Part shown: piece after piece, positions 34,344 through 47,263 of the stretch
Layout: every line of letters starts with the position of its first letter
Numbering within the stretch: position 1 is the stretch's first letter
Assembly: GCA_029339195.1 (NCBI GenBank)
Contig: JAPTJF010000146.1
Span: 9,867-73,866 of the forward strand
Reading direction: 5' to 3'
Length of the DNA: 64,000 bases
Origin: Micractinium sp. NFX-FRZ
Taxonomy: Eukaryota; Chlorophyta; Trebouxiophyceae; Chlorellales; Chlorellaceae
The notes under the pieces: generated by a model
What the model saw: only the letters and a program-made list of their open reading frames with translations
What the model was told of the DNA's origin: nothing
Database searches by the model: none
Translations under genes and position numbers: made by a program

Positions 34344-37300
34344 CTACTTCTCAGCTGCAGCTGCTGCTGCTGCGCCGTCTGCTTCACCATCCGTGCTGCC
34401 CGCTCCGCCAGCTGCTCCCGCTGCTTCTGGCACTGCTGCCGCCGCTGCTGTTGCCGCCGCCGCCGGTGCTGCTGCCTGGCCGCCCCCGTTTTCGCTTTCC
34501 TCTTCCTCGAAGGAGCTGCCCATCTGCACGTCCTCTGTTTCCGTGTGCTCGCCGGCGGGCTGGTCGTGCAGGAAGTGCAGGAGGCACTCCTTCTGGTGCT
34601 GGTCCCGGGTGAGCATGAAGGGGCCCAGCACCTTGTCCCTGCAGGCAGTGCCGGGCAGCAGGCGGTGTGGGGTGAATGGGAGAGGTGGGGGCAGGGAGGC
34701 TGGGACAGAGACAGGGCAGCCTCTGCCCTTATCGCCAGTGGTGACACTTAGCGAGAGCAACAGGCATGGTTGCGGAGCCTGCGCATGCTGCAGTCCCTGC
34801 CCACAGGCCAGCGGCGGCAGAACTGTCTGGATGCCCTCCCCAAAACCACACACACCTGAACTGGTGCAGCTCGCAGGCCGGGCCGCCGCACAGCTCGGTC
34901 AGCGGGAGCTCTTTCTGGTTGTACAGCACCTGCGAAAGGGAAGGGGCAGGATAGGCGGGTGTGATCAGATACAGATAGGAGCTGTGGTCAAGATGGCATG
35001 CAGGCAGGGTGGGCAGCATGTGCTCAGAAGCTCCACAAGCCGCTGACCAGCAGGGCTCCCCAGGGTGCCGTGGCGCCAAGCCAAGCAAGTCCAACCGTCC
35101 GTAGCACCACCAACGGTGCCACATAGCCGAGAGCCCAACGGGCCTGCCTGCAATCTGTGCAGAGCGTGACCCAGGCTGTGCTAACACAGGCTTTGCACAA
35201 CCACTGACCCTGTGCCCCCCGATGTGACGTGTCCCGACACCCGACATGGCTTCCAACACAACAACAAGGCAGGCCCAGCACCCCACCTTGACGTACTGCT
35301 CCCCCTCGGGCCTCCGCCAGAGCTCCATTGTGAGGTTGCTCAGGTAGGGGGGCCAGTCGGTGACCTGCTTGCCCAGCGCCGCCAGCAGCGGCATGATGCT
35401 CGTGTCATGCCCGCTGCAGGCAGGGGGGAGCCAGGCAGGCAGTCAGGCGGGAGGGGCAGGGTTGAGTGGTCTGCCAGTGGCTGGCTCATCGTTTGCAGGA
35501 GAGCGAGCGCCGCACACAGCCTGCACCCCTGTGCAGCTGCGTCTGCCCGGGTCTGAAGCATTGGGAGCCTCCCATGCGCCCGCACTACAAGCGCTTGTCA
35601 ATAATGACGCAGAGCGGCATTCTTAGCCCACGTCCCACATGTAGAGGTGCACCGTGGTTCCCCTGCTGCTCCCCTGTGCCGCCGGTTCCGTACGCCACGC
35701 CAACCCCCGCCCACCAGCCCACCAACCAGCACCCCAGCCTGCCCATTGAAGTGATACACCTTGGTTCCCACGCTGCGCCCAAAGTCGCCACCTCCACGCG
35801 CCGCCACCCCAGCACCCCCTCTACATCTCGGTACCGAAAGCGCGCCCCCCTCCCGCCGCCTCCATGCACCACCTCCACATCCTCCCTTCCTCGCCACCAG
35901 CCTTCCCATTCCACCTGTAAAGGTACATCTTGGTGTCCCCGCTGCGCCCCGCTGCCGCCTCCTGCATGCGCCGCACCATCATCTCCATCAGCACCCCCAT
36001 GCCCAGCCGCAGCACCTCCTGCTGCTTGCCTGCGGCGTTGCATGAGGGTACAGACAGGAGGCAAGTTGGCCTCGTTGAGCAAACACGTGTTCCGGGGGGA
36101 GCTGGCCTGCCCCAAATCAACTGCTGCACACCGGCAGTCTGTGGCAGGCTGCAAGCGCTCGCGCAGCTTGCTGTGTGCAGCACCTGTGTCGGGGTGCGGC
36201 GCCACGAGGTGCATGAAGCGGTCGGTTGCGTGGCGGTTGATACCACGCAGCACCTGCTCATCCCGTAAGCCTGCAGAACGAGTGGTGGTGGGCAGCAGTG
36301 GCGGGGGGGGGGTGCAAGTATTGGATGCCTGCTGGGCGGTGCTGGATGGGCTGTGGGTGCAGCTGCAGCAGAGATGCACGCCCTGCCAGCGCGGCTCTTT
36401 CATGTACGGGGGCTTGTGTACTGCCTGCCTGCCGCTCCACCCACTCGTTCACACGGCCACTTCACCCACACATCTCCCAGCAGCTCTCTGCTCGACCGCC
36501 CCAAGCCGTGCATGCCACCCACCACTCCACTCATCGGCAATCCATCACCTCTGCCCACCCCACACCTCATGCAGCCCCCTTCAGCCCTCCCTTAGCTCTC
36601 CACAGCTCACCTGCGGGCACCTCCTTCTTGTGTGTGAGCATGGTGGTCATGGCATCATGCAGGTCCACCCAGTGCACCTGCGGCTCACCGGGAAAAAGCG
36701 GCTCGGCTCAGGGAGGTGGATGAGGGCTGTGGGGGCGGGCTGGGAGGTCTTGGGGCTGCAATACATACTGTGGTCTAATTCGACATGCCCATGCTGCAGC
36801 CATGCCACTGAAGCTGCACATAGATTGAGCCACTCAGCTGCGCATGCCCCAGCTTCAGCCATTTGCCCCTGAAGCTTATGGGAAGAACAAGTTCTGCCAG
36901 TGCCCGGTCCCCACCTTTTCGTCCGGCGGAAGCCCCAGGGCTGCCCGCACTTGCTGCTGCAGCGCGTCCGTGTGCGCCGGCTCCTGTTCTTGCCGCTCTG
37001 CACAGCACGGGGGGGTGGCAAGGCACGCTGCGGCGGCACGGTCAGCGTGGGGCGCTGGGCCGTGGCAGAGGCGTCCGAGCCACGGCACTGCACACCTTGC
37101 TTCCTGTTTGATGCCCGCACCCTGACTCCAGCCCCGCCATGCCTTGCTGATCACAGCACACCACAGCACACCACAGCACACCCCACCAGCACACTTCAAC
37201 CCAAGCCTTGCCAAGCCAGCCCACTGCCCAGGCTCCACTCCCCCCGCCCTGCCCAGCACCCCCCCCTGCTGACCCTTCAGATCTTTGTGCAGCCCCAGCA

Positions 37301-39190
37301 TCAGGTTGTGCAGCCGCTTGCAGCTCTTCACGTTGGTGTACCTGCGTGCGGGGTGTGGTGGGGTGGATGGGGTGGGTGGGCGAGGGAGGGTACACAAAAG
37401 TGAGCGACCCAGGGGCTTCACGAATGAAGATGTAGCAACCCAACACCGGATGGCAGGCAGGGGCAGCAGGCGGCACGCTTGGCGCAGCGAGCGGGCCGGA
37501 CTGCTGCCGTCTAACAGTCGCCACCAGCAGAGTCGTTCAACAGTCGCCAGCACAACTGTGTTGCGTTGCATTCACATGCACGCTTGCACTCACAGTATCT
37601 CGTCAATCTCCTCGGTCGTGTGCACCGTGATGGGCTGCTTGGTGCCCGGGAACAGCCCCGACAGCACGCCCTGCGCGCAGCACGCCACACGGCAGGCAGG
37701 CAGGCACCAGCCGTCAGCAGCATGCGGCAGTGGTTCGGCAGGCAGCTGGCGGGGTGCACACCCAGGAGGGGTGCACAAAACTCCCACAACCCCCATCGAC
37801 TCAAAGTGTGCCTGCTCACAAACACCCGCCACCGGGGTGCACACACTCCCACAAACCCCATCCACTCAAAGTGTGCCTGCCCGCCCACCTGCAGCGTGGC
37901 CACCGTGCGCGAATAGTTGGTTGTGCGCGCGTTCACCACCCCAGGCTGGTGCGTGTCGGGCAGCAGGCCGTGCACCATTGAGTAGCGCCAGCGCAGCCAG
38001 CGCCCAAACTCCCGAGCCTGCTCCTGCCCCACCAGGGTCAGCTCCCCCTTGCTGCACCCGCCCGCATAGCGCTGGTTGACCTGCGCAGGGCGGGAGGGCG
38101 GGGCGGGACGGGCAGGGAAGTGGTGGGGTGGCAGGGAAAGGCAGGCAGGTGAGGTGTGGCCCAGGAACATTGGCCGACCAAAATGTGCTACCCACTTGCT
38201 GCACCCGCTTGCAGGCGCGAGTTGACCTGCAAGGCCGTCGTGTTGCACCAACCAGGGCTTTGCTCGCCCTCGCTGCAATGCTACGGCTGCAAGGCTACAG
38301 CAACAATGCTACAGATGCACCCCCGCCCTCATGGCGCCACCTGCTTCTCGTCGTCTGGGTTGGCAGGCCGTGGCCGCCCGTCTTCCGTGAGCACCTCAAC
38401 TGGCACCGCATCAAAGGCCTGGATTCGGGGCAAAGCAAGGAAGGGGGGATTGGGGTTGGGCATAGCGGCGGCGCGCCCTTCATGTGGCACAGCAGGGCAC
38501 GCGCAGCGGCACGGGATGCGCACCCCGCCCCTGGCCTGCTCCCCGCGGGAAGCCCTCTGGGCAGACAGCAGGCACACAGTGCAGCTCCTGGGAGGGTGGA
38601 GGGGCCAACGCAGCCCCTAGCCTGGCACCCACGCCAGGCATAGCGGGCATTGCATCCCCACCTGGCCGCACACATCCCACTGCGGGTTCAGAGCGGGCCA
38701 GTAGCGCTTGCCCAGCGGCGTGCGAGCGCCGTGCCTGCAGGCGGCACGTGGGGAACTTTGAGACGTCATCTTGGCTGTCCCTGAATACCTCCAAGCTGCC
38801 ATGGTTGCCACTATGCTGTAGCTGAGCAACAAGCCCGCGTGCACAGCTATGCGGCGTGCACCTGAGCAGCAGGCAGCAGGCGCCGCCGCTGCCGCCACTC
38901 CTGCCCGCTGCTGCCAAGAGCTGCCGTTGGTGCAGATTTGCGCTCCCCGATCACCTGAACACGACTTGCACTAGCTGCAGCTCATCTTTCGGCCCGCTGC
39001 TGCTGCTAGCTGCGCCCTGCGGCGCGCCCTGTCGCTCCCCTTCAGGCCTCTGGAACTCGGCAGCAGCTTCAAACTGCGGTGTATCCTGGGATTTGATGAA
39101 TATCAGCCCCACACCCAAACCCAGAATGGAGGCGAATGCGTGTTGCTTGTTGGCCGCCGTGCGGGCCGCTTTCGCGGCTGCAGCCGACAT
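34344..39190 (-). CDS. Histidine acid phosphatase, lysophosphatidic-acid phosphatase (ACP6)-like (523 aa)
   Basis: Exons 5' to 3': 39190-38955, 38734-38662, 38418-38341, 38080-37889, 37670-37594, 37341-37274, 36997-36915, 36677-36611, 36270-36184, 36029-35915, 35413-35287, 34929-34856, 34638-34344; 524 codons. The N-terminus has an Ala/Lys-rich start and one hydrophobic helix (FASILGLGVGLIFI), probably a membrane anchor or organelle signal. The catalytic motif QLVQVVFRHGARTPLG has the RHGxRxP phosphohistidine site. ELTLVGQEQAREFGRWLRWR and NARTTNYSRTVATLQ are family landmarks, and SGHDTSIMPLLAALG gives the HD proton donor. The fold resembles ACP6/2-phosphoxylose phosphatase-type enzymes; the substrate is not determined. 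A tail of about 60 residues after the domain is acidic, then Ala-rich. Intron 10 contains decayed copies of exon 10. Confidence 0.9.
35630..35770 (-). repeat. Decayed copies of a phosphatase exon end inside the next intron
   Basis: On the minus strand the 3' end of exon 10 (GACACCAAGATGTACCTTTA, followed by CAGGTGGAATGGG) recurs as degraded versions near 35770-35725 (GGAACCAAGGTGTATCACTT) and near 35670-35630 (GGAACCACGGTGCACCTCTA). These lie in the roughly 500-base intron before the SGHDTS exon. Including them would break the HD active-site exon junction. Confidence 0.6.
37766..37879. repeat. 48-base direct repeat in an intron
   Basis: Two copies (about 37766-37813 and 37832-37879) starting GGGGTGCACA and ending AAAGTGTGCCTGC, with a few mismatches, in the intron between exons 4 and 5 of the phosphatase gene. 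Confidence 0.75.
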
Positions 39191-39497
39191 CGAGATGCAC
39201 GGTACTTGTTTGACGATGCGACCGCGGCTACGGTTCAGGGTTAGGCGCACCACCGCCACCGCCAGCTGCGCCGCCACGCGGGACACCGCCCCTCTCCTGC
39301 TTTTGTCTGGCAGCAGTGCAGACTCTGTGGTTGTCTGCCTGACACGCAGGACGAAAAATAGTGGTGAAAAGAAGATAGTGGGGGGGAAACACGTGCATGC
39401 AGAGCATAGGCACAGGCAGGGAACAAAGAGTTGAAAGCGACGGCAGAGCATTGGGCGGGGCTGCCGCAGCCCAGCGCCACCGGCAGGCCGTGACAGC

Positions 39498-42400
39498 TCA
39501 GCGGGAGCTGCGCTCCTTGCCGCTGCCACGCAGGAGGACGGAGAACACGGTGCGGCGCATGGCCGAGACGGGGTCGAAGATTTTGCGGATGTCGTGCGGC
39601 CCCACTGCCGCCTCGCACAGCGGGCAGCACCGCTCCTGGGACACCGCCTTTGTCATGTCGCGCCCACGGCACGGGAAGCGGCAGCCTGCGGGCAGCACCA
39701 GGGAGGGGAGGCACGCTTGTGGTGAGGTGCAGAGTGTCGCAGAGAGCCAGTTGCATGGCGCGCTATCCTTCAGCCCTCCCACTGCAGCGGCACTCATAGC
39801 ACCATCACTCCATCGGCCCCAGCCCCATTCCGGCACCAGAACCTGCCCTGTACACATTGACAAGGGCACTGCAAGCTCACTTGGGCACTCGCTCCAATCG
39901 TTGAGCGCCATGCGCTTGCCGCTTGCCGCGCAGAAGGGCAGCTCGCGCCGGCAGGCGGTGCAGGCCACCAGGGTCTCCGGGCCGGGGGCGCCGCAGAAGA
40001 GGCAGTCGCACAGCGGCTCCTCCTCGCCCTTGCCGTACTGCTCCGTCCTGCAGGCCAGAAGGAGGGGGGAGCACAGGAGGGGTGGCAGGCATGATGCAGC
40101 CTGGAGTGCGCCAGGTCCTGCTGGGGGCAACCCGGGCCGCCTGCTCAGCAGTTTGTGCTGGGATCTGCACAGTTGGGCACCAGCTGGTTGACCCCCCAGG
40201 AACCAGCGCAGCACACTGCGTGCCATACAACACACTGGGCGCGGAGAACCGCACAGTGCTACTTTCTACCAACACATCGCACCCACCATGCGGGTTGGCG
40301 CGCGATGGCCTCAATCTTTTTGGCGTAAGCAGCCGCCACTTGGCCGGCATATGGCTGCACCTGCAGGGCGGCAGCCCACCGCTGCAGTGCGCGGGGGCGG
40401 CAGAGAGTGCAGGTCAGTTAATTGACACTGATGGTGCTGGCAGGACCTTGACTCAGCCACGCACGCCTGGGTGCTGAGCACCCCACCCAACAGCTGCCTG
40501 TCTTCTGTGTGCTGCTGCACAAGTGCTGCCCCCCACACCCGAAAACAGGAGATGCACAAGGTGCCTTCTTACGCCACGCCACATCCATCCACCCAGCACA
40601 CTGCCCTCCAACACACTTCCATCCCCGCTGCCCCACCTGCGCAGAACCGTGCAGCCCGGCACGGTGGCACTCAATCACTGTCGACGTCAGGATGGCCACC
40701 GCGTGCTTGGGGAAGGCGGCGATGCCGTCTGCCACCCGCAGCAGCAGGCGGGCTGCCGCCAGGTGGTCCCCCTGCCGCACCAGCGTGCGCACCAGCAGGT
40801 AGCTGTGCAGGATGTGCAGGGTGGACAGCAGGGTGGGGGTGGCGGAGGCGCCGCGCCGCTGCAGCTCCTGGCACGTCTGTAGCAGCTGGTCGCGCGCCGC
40901 CTGGCAGGGGCAGGGGCAGGGAGCAAAGTGTTGTTGCAGATGTTTGTGTGGCAAGCATAAAGCAACATTGGAGACATGGATGGTCAAGAAGGCGTAAGCA
41001 AACGAGTGATGCAACAAGAGGGCAGAGATGTGGCCTGCACCGCGGTGCGGCTGCTACAAGAGGCAGCCCGCTGCAAGCAGCGGGCGCAGCAGCCGCAAGA
41101 GCGGAGCAGGCCGGGTGTTGTTTTTCGCAGCGCTAAAAGCGGTGATGGCCATAGCTCGGCCAGCCCACGGAACGGGCTGCGTGGCGGGCATGCACAATGA
41201 ATGGCTAACAGCTGGCAGCAGCAACAGTACGCAAGCACTTCCAAGCAGCCTACCAGCCTACTTGCCACCCACCAAAGTGTCCACCCAGCCTATCACCCAA
41301 ACCAAACCGACCTATCACACCTTGTAGTTGCCAGCCGCCTGCTCACTCTGCGCGCGCCCCTCAGCCACAGCGCAGGCCTGCTCAAAATCGCCCATGGTCA
41401 GTAGCATGTCAAGCAGGGCGGGGCCCATGGGGTCCACAGCCTGCAGATGGTGGGGTGAAGAAGTGGTGTGTAGGCTACAAGATGGCAGCACCCCTGGAAA
41501 CCCCAGCGTGAGCGCAAGGCATGTGCGAGCACGCCACACAACAAAGCGCGCATGGCCAGCAACACACCTGCAGGTGCTCCAGCACCACAGCTGCCACAGC
41601 AGGGTCCTGCGTGTCTCCCGCCAGCTTGATGGCAGCAGGCAGCGAGTCGGGGCCGGACTGCAGGGCAGAAGAGGGCGCTCTGGTCACAGTTTCAATCCTC
41701 ACACTTGAACTGCCCATGCTTTGAACGCAACATGCCGCACTGAGGGCGCACAAACAGCTGCTGGAGCGGTAAACAGCGCGCCCCCAAACAAGCAGCACTG
41801 TCCCAGGCTCTCACCTGGATGTACAGGCGGGCTGCATGGTCGTTCTTGCCAGCCATTGCACACAGCTTAGCCGCAGCCGCCAGCTGTCCCTCAGCCTCGT
41901 AGTGCCCGGCCGCCAGCAGCGCGGCCTCGGCGCTGCCCGCCTGCCGCGCCCAGTCGGCCAGGACGGGCACACAGCCGGCGCGCTGTGCCAGCGCAGCAGC
42001 GGCGGTGCAGTCACCCGCCAGGCAGTACTGCTCAACAGCCAGCTGGTGCTTGCCCACCAGCTCACAATAGCGTGCCACAGCCAGGCTGCCCTCTGTGCTG
42101 CCTGCACGCTGTGCCAGCTCAGCAGCCGCCTCGACGCTGCTCAGACGCTGCAGCAGCACGCGCACTGCGGCCTGCACGTCTCCAGCCTGCTCGTATGCGC
42201 GGGCTGCATCGCTATAGCTGCCCAAATCTGCAGGCAGGGACGGCACAGGTGCACTGTCAGGTACCTAGGCAGGAAGCCAGCCATGCAGGCCCAGTGCCAC
42301 AGCCAAGGCCAGGCTCAAGCGACAGATAGTGTAACGTGTGCCCTCCAGCACTCACCCTCCTTGGCCTGCGCGTACTGCAGCCACAGCGCGGGGGTGCCAA

Positions 42401-45400
42401 TGTTTGCCATCACCCCATCCAGCAGCCCAAACTCGCGGCTGCGCAGGAACAGCTGGGCGGCACGGTCGTAGTGGCCCGCCAGAGCAAACAGCTGACCGGC
42501 CTGCACAAGGCCATAGGGGAGGCAGGCCGGAGAGGTCAGCTGATATGTGTGCAGAATCCGGGGCATTACAAACATGGGTTGGTATATCTATCAATTGCTG
42601 ACCAGGCCAACCCCACGTGGCATAGCCAGTCACAACGACACCTCACCTGCTTGCCCTGCTGCTGCCCCTCCAGAAGCTCCGCACACTGCAGCAGCAGGTC
42701 GGCGCTGCCGCTGGCAGCCGCCAGCTCCATGCCCCGCTCCATGTCCCCCAGCAGGAGGTGGCAGCGTGCGATGCCAGCCTGGCAGTCGGAGCGCCGCTGG
42801 TGCACCTCGGCAGCGGCTGTGGCAGAGGTCGCCATGTCGGGCGCCTGCATGGCCTGCTGGTACAGGCTCATGGCTGCTTCCACCTGCAACACGCCACAAC
42901 GGCATCCAGGGCAGATGATCAACATTGTATACGAAAAACTGAGCTCTTGGCAACGCACACACTTGTAGGCAACATGTGCCGGGGCTAGATGCACCCTGCC
43001 CCATACATGTAACCTGCATGCGTCCCAGCCCACCTGTCCCTCCGCCTCCAGCGCCTGCGCCCGCAGCGCCGCCAGCCCGCCCACAGCCTGGGGCTCCAGG
43101 TGCTCCGCCAGCGCGAGCGCCCGCTCCCAGTGCCCCAGCTGGCGCCGCATCTCAATGGCAGAGGAGGGGCGGGAGCTGGCCAGCAGCAGCTGCTCCGCGC
43201 GGTCGGCGTCGCCTGCAGCGAGGGCAGTGGGCACGGACTCAAGAAGTGTGATGGGTGGCAAACCGTGCTCGACAACAACAGGGACAGTCTAGCTGCAGCG
43301 CGAGTTCTCAGCACCACTATCCACCTCCCCCACACAGTGCTCACCTCCGGTGATGGCGATGATGTGCCCAGTCAGCAGGTTGTCGTCATGCACCATGTCA
43401 GCCAGCGGGCGCAGCTGCGCCAGCGCCTCCTCGTCTCCCGCCGCCTCGTATGCCGCCACCGCAATCGGCACCTCCAGGAACTGCAGCGCCACCACAGCCA
43501 CCTCACGCAGAAGCTGGGGGTCACCCAGCACCCGTGCTGCGTCTAGGGCCTTGGGGAAGTGGCACAGAGCCAACGCCTGCAAGCAGCGTGCTGCCAGCCG
43601 CTCCTCCCGGGTCATTACTGCATTGGCCGCTGCGGCAGCACTGGACAAACCCGCCAGCAGCTGCGCCCCCTTGCCGCTGTTGGAGCGGCTGCCGGCGCGG
43701 CTGGAGGCATCGGCCAGGTGCTGGTGGGTGGCCAGCAGCTCGCGGTGCAGGCTGCCCTCGGGCAGGTGCCAGGTCAGCAGGCCGCGCTGCATCGCCAGCG
43801 GGACACCGCCCCGCGGCGCCTCCTGCGTGCCCACCAGCTTCAGGCCGGGGCCTTGCACGGAGGCGGGGACGTGGCAGTAGATGTGCGCGGTGCCTGCAGC
43901 AAGGAAGGCGGATCCGATGTACCAGAAAACTGCCCATGAATACCGGAGCAGGAACAGCGCAGAACATGCCAGCCGGCCGCCCATCTCTTGAATTAGATGC
44001 CAAGAAGCTACCCACCTGCGGTGTTGACTGCAGCAGCCACGCCCACGTCGGCACTGTCCCACACCGCCGCCGCCAGCTCTCCCGCAAAGTCGGGCAGCTG
44101 CATCAGCTGACCCTGGGTGGCATTGTACATGTACAGTCCACTGGCGGCATCTTGGAACAGCACCCTGCAGCAGCGCACAAAAGGGGAGCCATGGAGCTGG
44201 AACTAGTCAGTCCTGGATTCTTCTGGCAAACATGCACGTGCAATCGCAGCAAGCAGTCACACGCGCCAGCAGCCCGCGCCAGTAGCAGCCTGTGTGCAGC
44301 ACGGCCAGCCTCACATGGTGCCGTCGGCGCTGGGGAAGGCGGCAGCGATGCCACCAGCGGTGTGCACAAACTGGCTGAGCAGTGCGCAGGCACCGCCGCA
44401 CTCGTAGAATGCCAGGGTGCCATCTGGGAGGCCCAGCAGGATGAAGTGGTCGGTGAGGGCGGCACAGGAGGCAGAGAACGGCTCGTCGTCATCGCCCCTG
44501 CAGGGAAGCGACAGCAGAGAGGGTGCGCACGCATCCAGGTTGGAACCGGGCAGAAGCGCAACACGTGGTGCTCTACTGCACCCTCGTGCATCCCGCCATG
44601 CTGGGGCCCAGCTGTGAGAGCAGGAGACCTCACCCTGCACACTCTAAGCTCCGATGCTGCGAACCTGGAGCAGGCCAAGGCTCACCTGAGCTCGACAACG
44701 TCGCCGTGAACGCTGTCGGCTGGTCCTGGCGCCGGCTGCACAAACACGCGGCCGCCCTCGCCCAGCAGCAGCACGCAGGAGGAGTTGAGGCGCAGGCAGG
44801 TGATGGGCGTGGGGTACTCGGCCTGGGAGGGGGGAGGCAGCAGGCCGGTGGAGGAGTCCGGCTCCAGTGCCTGGAACCACACCTGCAGGCAGGGGGCCAC
44901 GGAGAACGGGTCGGTGCACAGAGCCAGGGCGCCGATGTGAGGCGCAACAGGACGTGCTTATGTTCGTGCTCGTCTGATCTAGTCCAGCATGCATAAGAGA
45001 AAGGGGTGCACTTGGGCTGGATGCAACAGGCGACGTCACCACCCGCCCGCAACAGCCCACGCCCCTGCGCTCCGCACCTTGTTCCCCGCTGCGGCCGCCA
45101 GGTGGGTGGGCCCCAGCGCCAGCAGCTCTGCCTCCGTTGGCAGCGGCAGAGCCACAGGCGAGCTGCTGGGCTCAGACAGCAGCAGGACCTCTCCAGGGGA
45201 GGATGCCGGGTCTACGTACGCCAAGCTGGCGCCACACGCAGCGTGCAGCAGCGCTGGAGCGGCCAGCAGGTGCAGCAGGCGGCCCGCTGTGGTCTGCAGG
45301 GTGACCAGCTTGCCGCCGGGGCTGTACTGCATGCCTGCCAGGCGTTGGCCGTCGTCCAGGTCAAGTGTGACGGCGCCCGTCTCGAGCGCCACGTCCTGCC

Positions 45401-47263
45401 CCCGACAGCTCAGCACCGCCAGCTGGCAGCCGCCGCCCACCGCCAGCATGCCCACCTCGGCGCTCCAGCTCAGCGCCGCCACCGCAGTGAGCAGGCAGCG
45501 CGAGCTGAACAGCTCCATGCCGGTGCCGGCGCCAGGCGCCAGAGGGCCGCTCAGTGACACCGCCACAACTTGGCCGCTGGAGAAGCCTGCCACCAGCAGG
45601 CGGGGGTGCACCCAGCAGTAGTGCTCCACCTCACCATATCCCTCCCTGAAGGCCAGCTCAAAGGGGCCCGGGCCGGCGGTGGCGGCAGCGCTGATAGTGC
45701 CGCCAATGCCAATGGCGTCACCAGCCAGCGCTTGGGGGAACTGCCAGATGCACACGGCGCGACGGCCCACATTGGCGGCCAACAGCGCGCCAGCCGGGCT
45801 GCCCGCGCTGGCACTGCGGCTGCTGGTGCAGCTACCGCTGGTGGCGCTGTTGCTGGTGCGTCCGTCGACCCCGTTGGCAACGGCAGCTGCGCCATCCGCG
45901 CTGCCGCTCCTGCTCTCGACGCCGCCCTCGCAAAACTGCAGCTGGCTGACCGCCGCCTTGAGCTGCACGCTGCGCAGCAGCACGCCGTCGGCGGGGCGGC
46001 ACAGCAGCAGCAGGCCGCCCTTGCAGCCCAGTGCCAGCAGGCCGCCTGGCACGGCAACAGCGCTCCAGGCAGCACAGGACACTGGCTTGTTGTTGCGCCC
46101 CAGCGCCAAGGGCATAGTGGCGCGGGAATCGCAATCGTAAATAAGGCCGCTTCCCTTGACGGTGCCCAGTGCCAGCGCCGGCCGGTCCGGGCACCATGAC
46201 AGCGCAGACACCTCGGCAGGCTGTGGAAGGAGAGGTGTAGAGCGGTCGGGGAGAAGGGGCGAGCAGCGTGGCGCTCAATAGGAAGCAAGCAGGGCAGTAC
46301 CACAGCAGGAGCGGCTTATGTCCACGCTGGAAAATGGTCAGGAGCCAGCGAGTGCACACAATCCTTGCTACTGCCGCCCCACGCGCTCCCCATATGCTCC
46401 CCTACCTCCACGGGCTGCCCCTGTGGCTCACCTTGATGCCGCCGTCCACTCGTGCCACGTCCTTGGTGGCAGCGCTCCACACCATGGCAAACTGGTGCCC
46501 GCGTGGCAGCACCGCCAGGTGGCTGCAGAAGCAGGGGGCGATGGAATGCAGTTTTACCAGGCATGGCTGCCTGTGTGTGGTGATGTTAGGCCCCCATCCA
46601 GTCAGGGCAGGCAGCGCACGAGTGCAAACTGCGCACGAGCACTTGCCTGCCCGACGGGTGCCAGCTCAGCGTCACCACTGGCGTCTCCTGCTCCTCGTCG
46701 TACAGAAATTCAGGATCTGCAGTGTAACCCGTGAACGTGCGGTTCAGAGGTGGTGGACGGCAGTCTGGCACAAGGCGACGTAAGCCCCTCCAGCACCCAC
46801 ATCTTGACAGGTGTGCACCCACGAGGCTTCTCTGCGCACCTGGCACCGTGAAGCTGGCGGCCACCTCTCCTGCCCGGTCAAAGATCACAACCTTCTTCTT
46901 CTGCAGTAAATGTGGGCGGCATGGCAATGTTTCATCCCTGCACAGCCACAGCTTCTCGCGACAACTGCATGCCAGGGTGGCCCGATGGGTGCTGCCCACG
47001 CACCCGCGTGCCGGCCGCTGCCAGCAGGTCGCCGCTGGGGCTCCACGCAAACTGTGCAGCCCCATCATGTCCCAGCAGATCGCTAGAGAAGGTGGCCACA
47101 TGTCGCTGCAAGGAACAGGGGGAAGCAGAAGGGTGGGATGGGCGGCAGGCGGTGGGATGGGCGGCAGGCGGCGGGGGCGCCGGTGAGGCCAACGGCGGGT
47201 GGTCTGCCCAGCCTGTCGGGCCGCAGCGGCAATTCCCGGCAGGCGGCGGTGGAGGCGCACCAT
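39498..47263 (-). CDS. IFT144: Intraflagellar transport protein IFT144 / WDR19 (IFT-A core, 1474 aa)
   Basis: Twenty exons, 5' to 3': 47263-47261, 47105-47004, 46900-46840, 46716-46647, 46522-46432, 46220-45078, 44882-44686, 44497-44315, 44164-44016, 43893-43345, 43212-43034, 42883-42647, 42500-42356, 42227-41815, 41657-41568, 41440-41321, 40900-40637, 40360-40287, 40047-39881, 39685-39498; exactly 1475 codons. IFT144 is a scaffold of complex A, which drives retrograde transport and membrane cargo entry in cilia. The first half is WD40 propellers (FAWSPSGDLLAAAG, KKKVVIFDRAGEV, TLSWHPSG, YGEVEHYCWVHPRLLVAGFS). The second half is TPR-like helices (AGQLFALAGHYDRAAQLFLR and DLGSYSDAARAYEQAGD). 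The C-terminus is the family's zinc ribbon pair (CLFCGAPG...CTACRRELPFC, CCPLCEAA). Exon 1 appears to code only the Met. One GC-AG intron follows exon 4. Human WDR19 is 1342 aa, so length fits. Confidence 0.93.
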
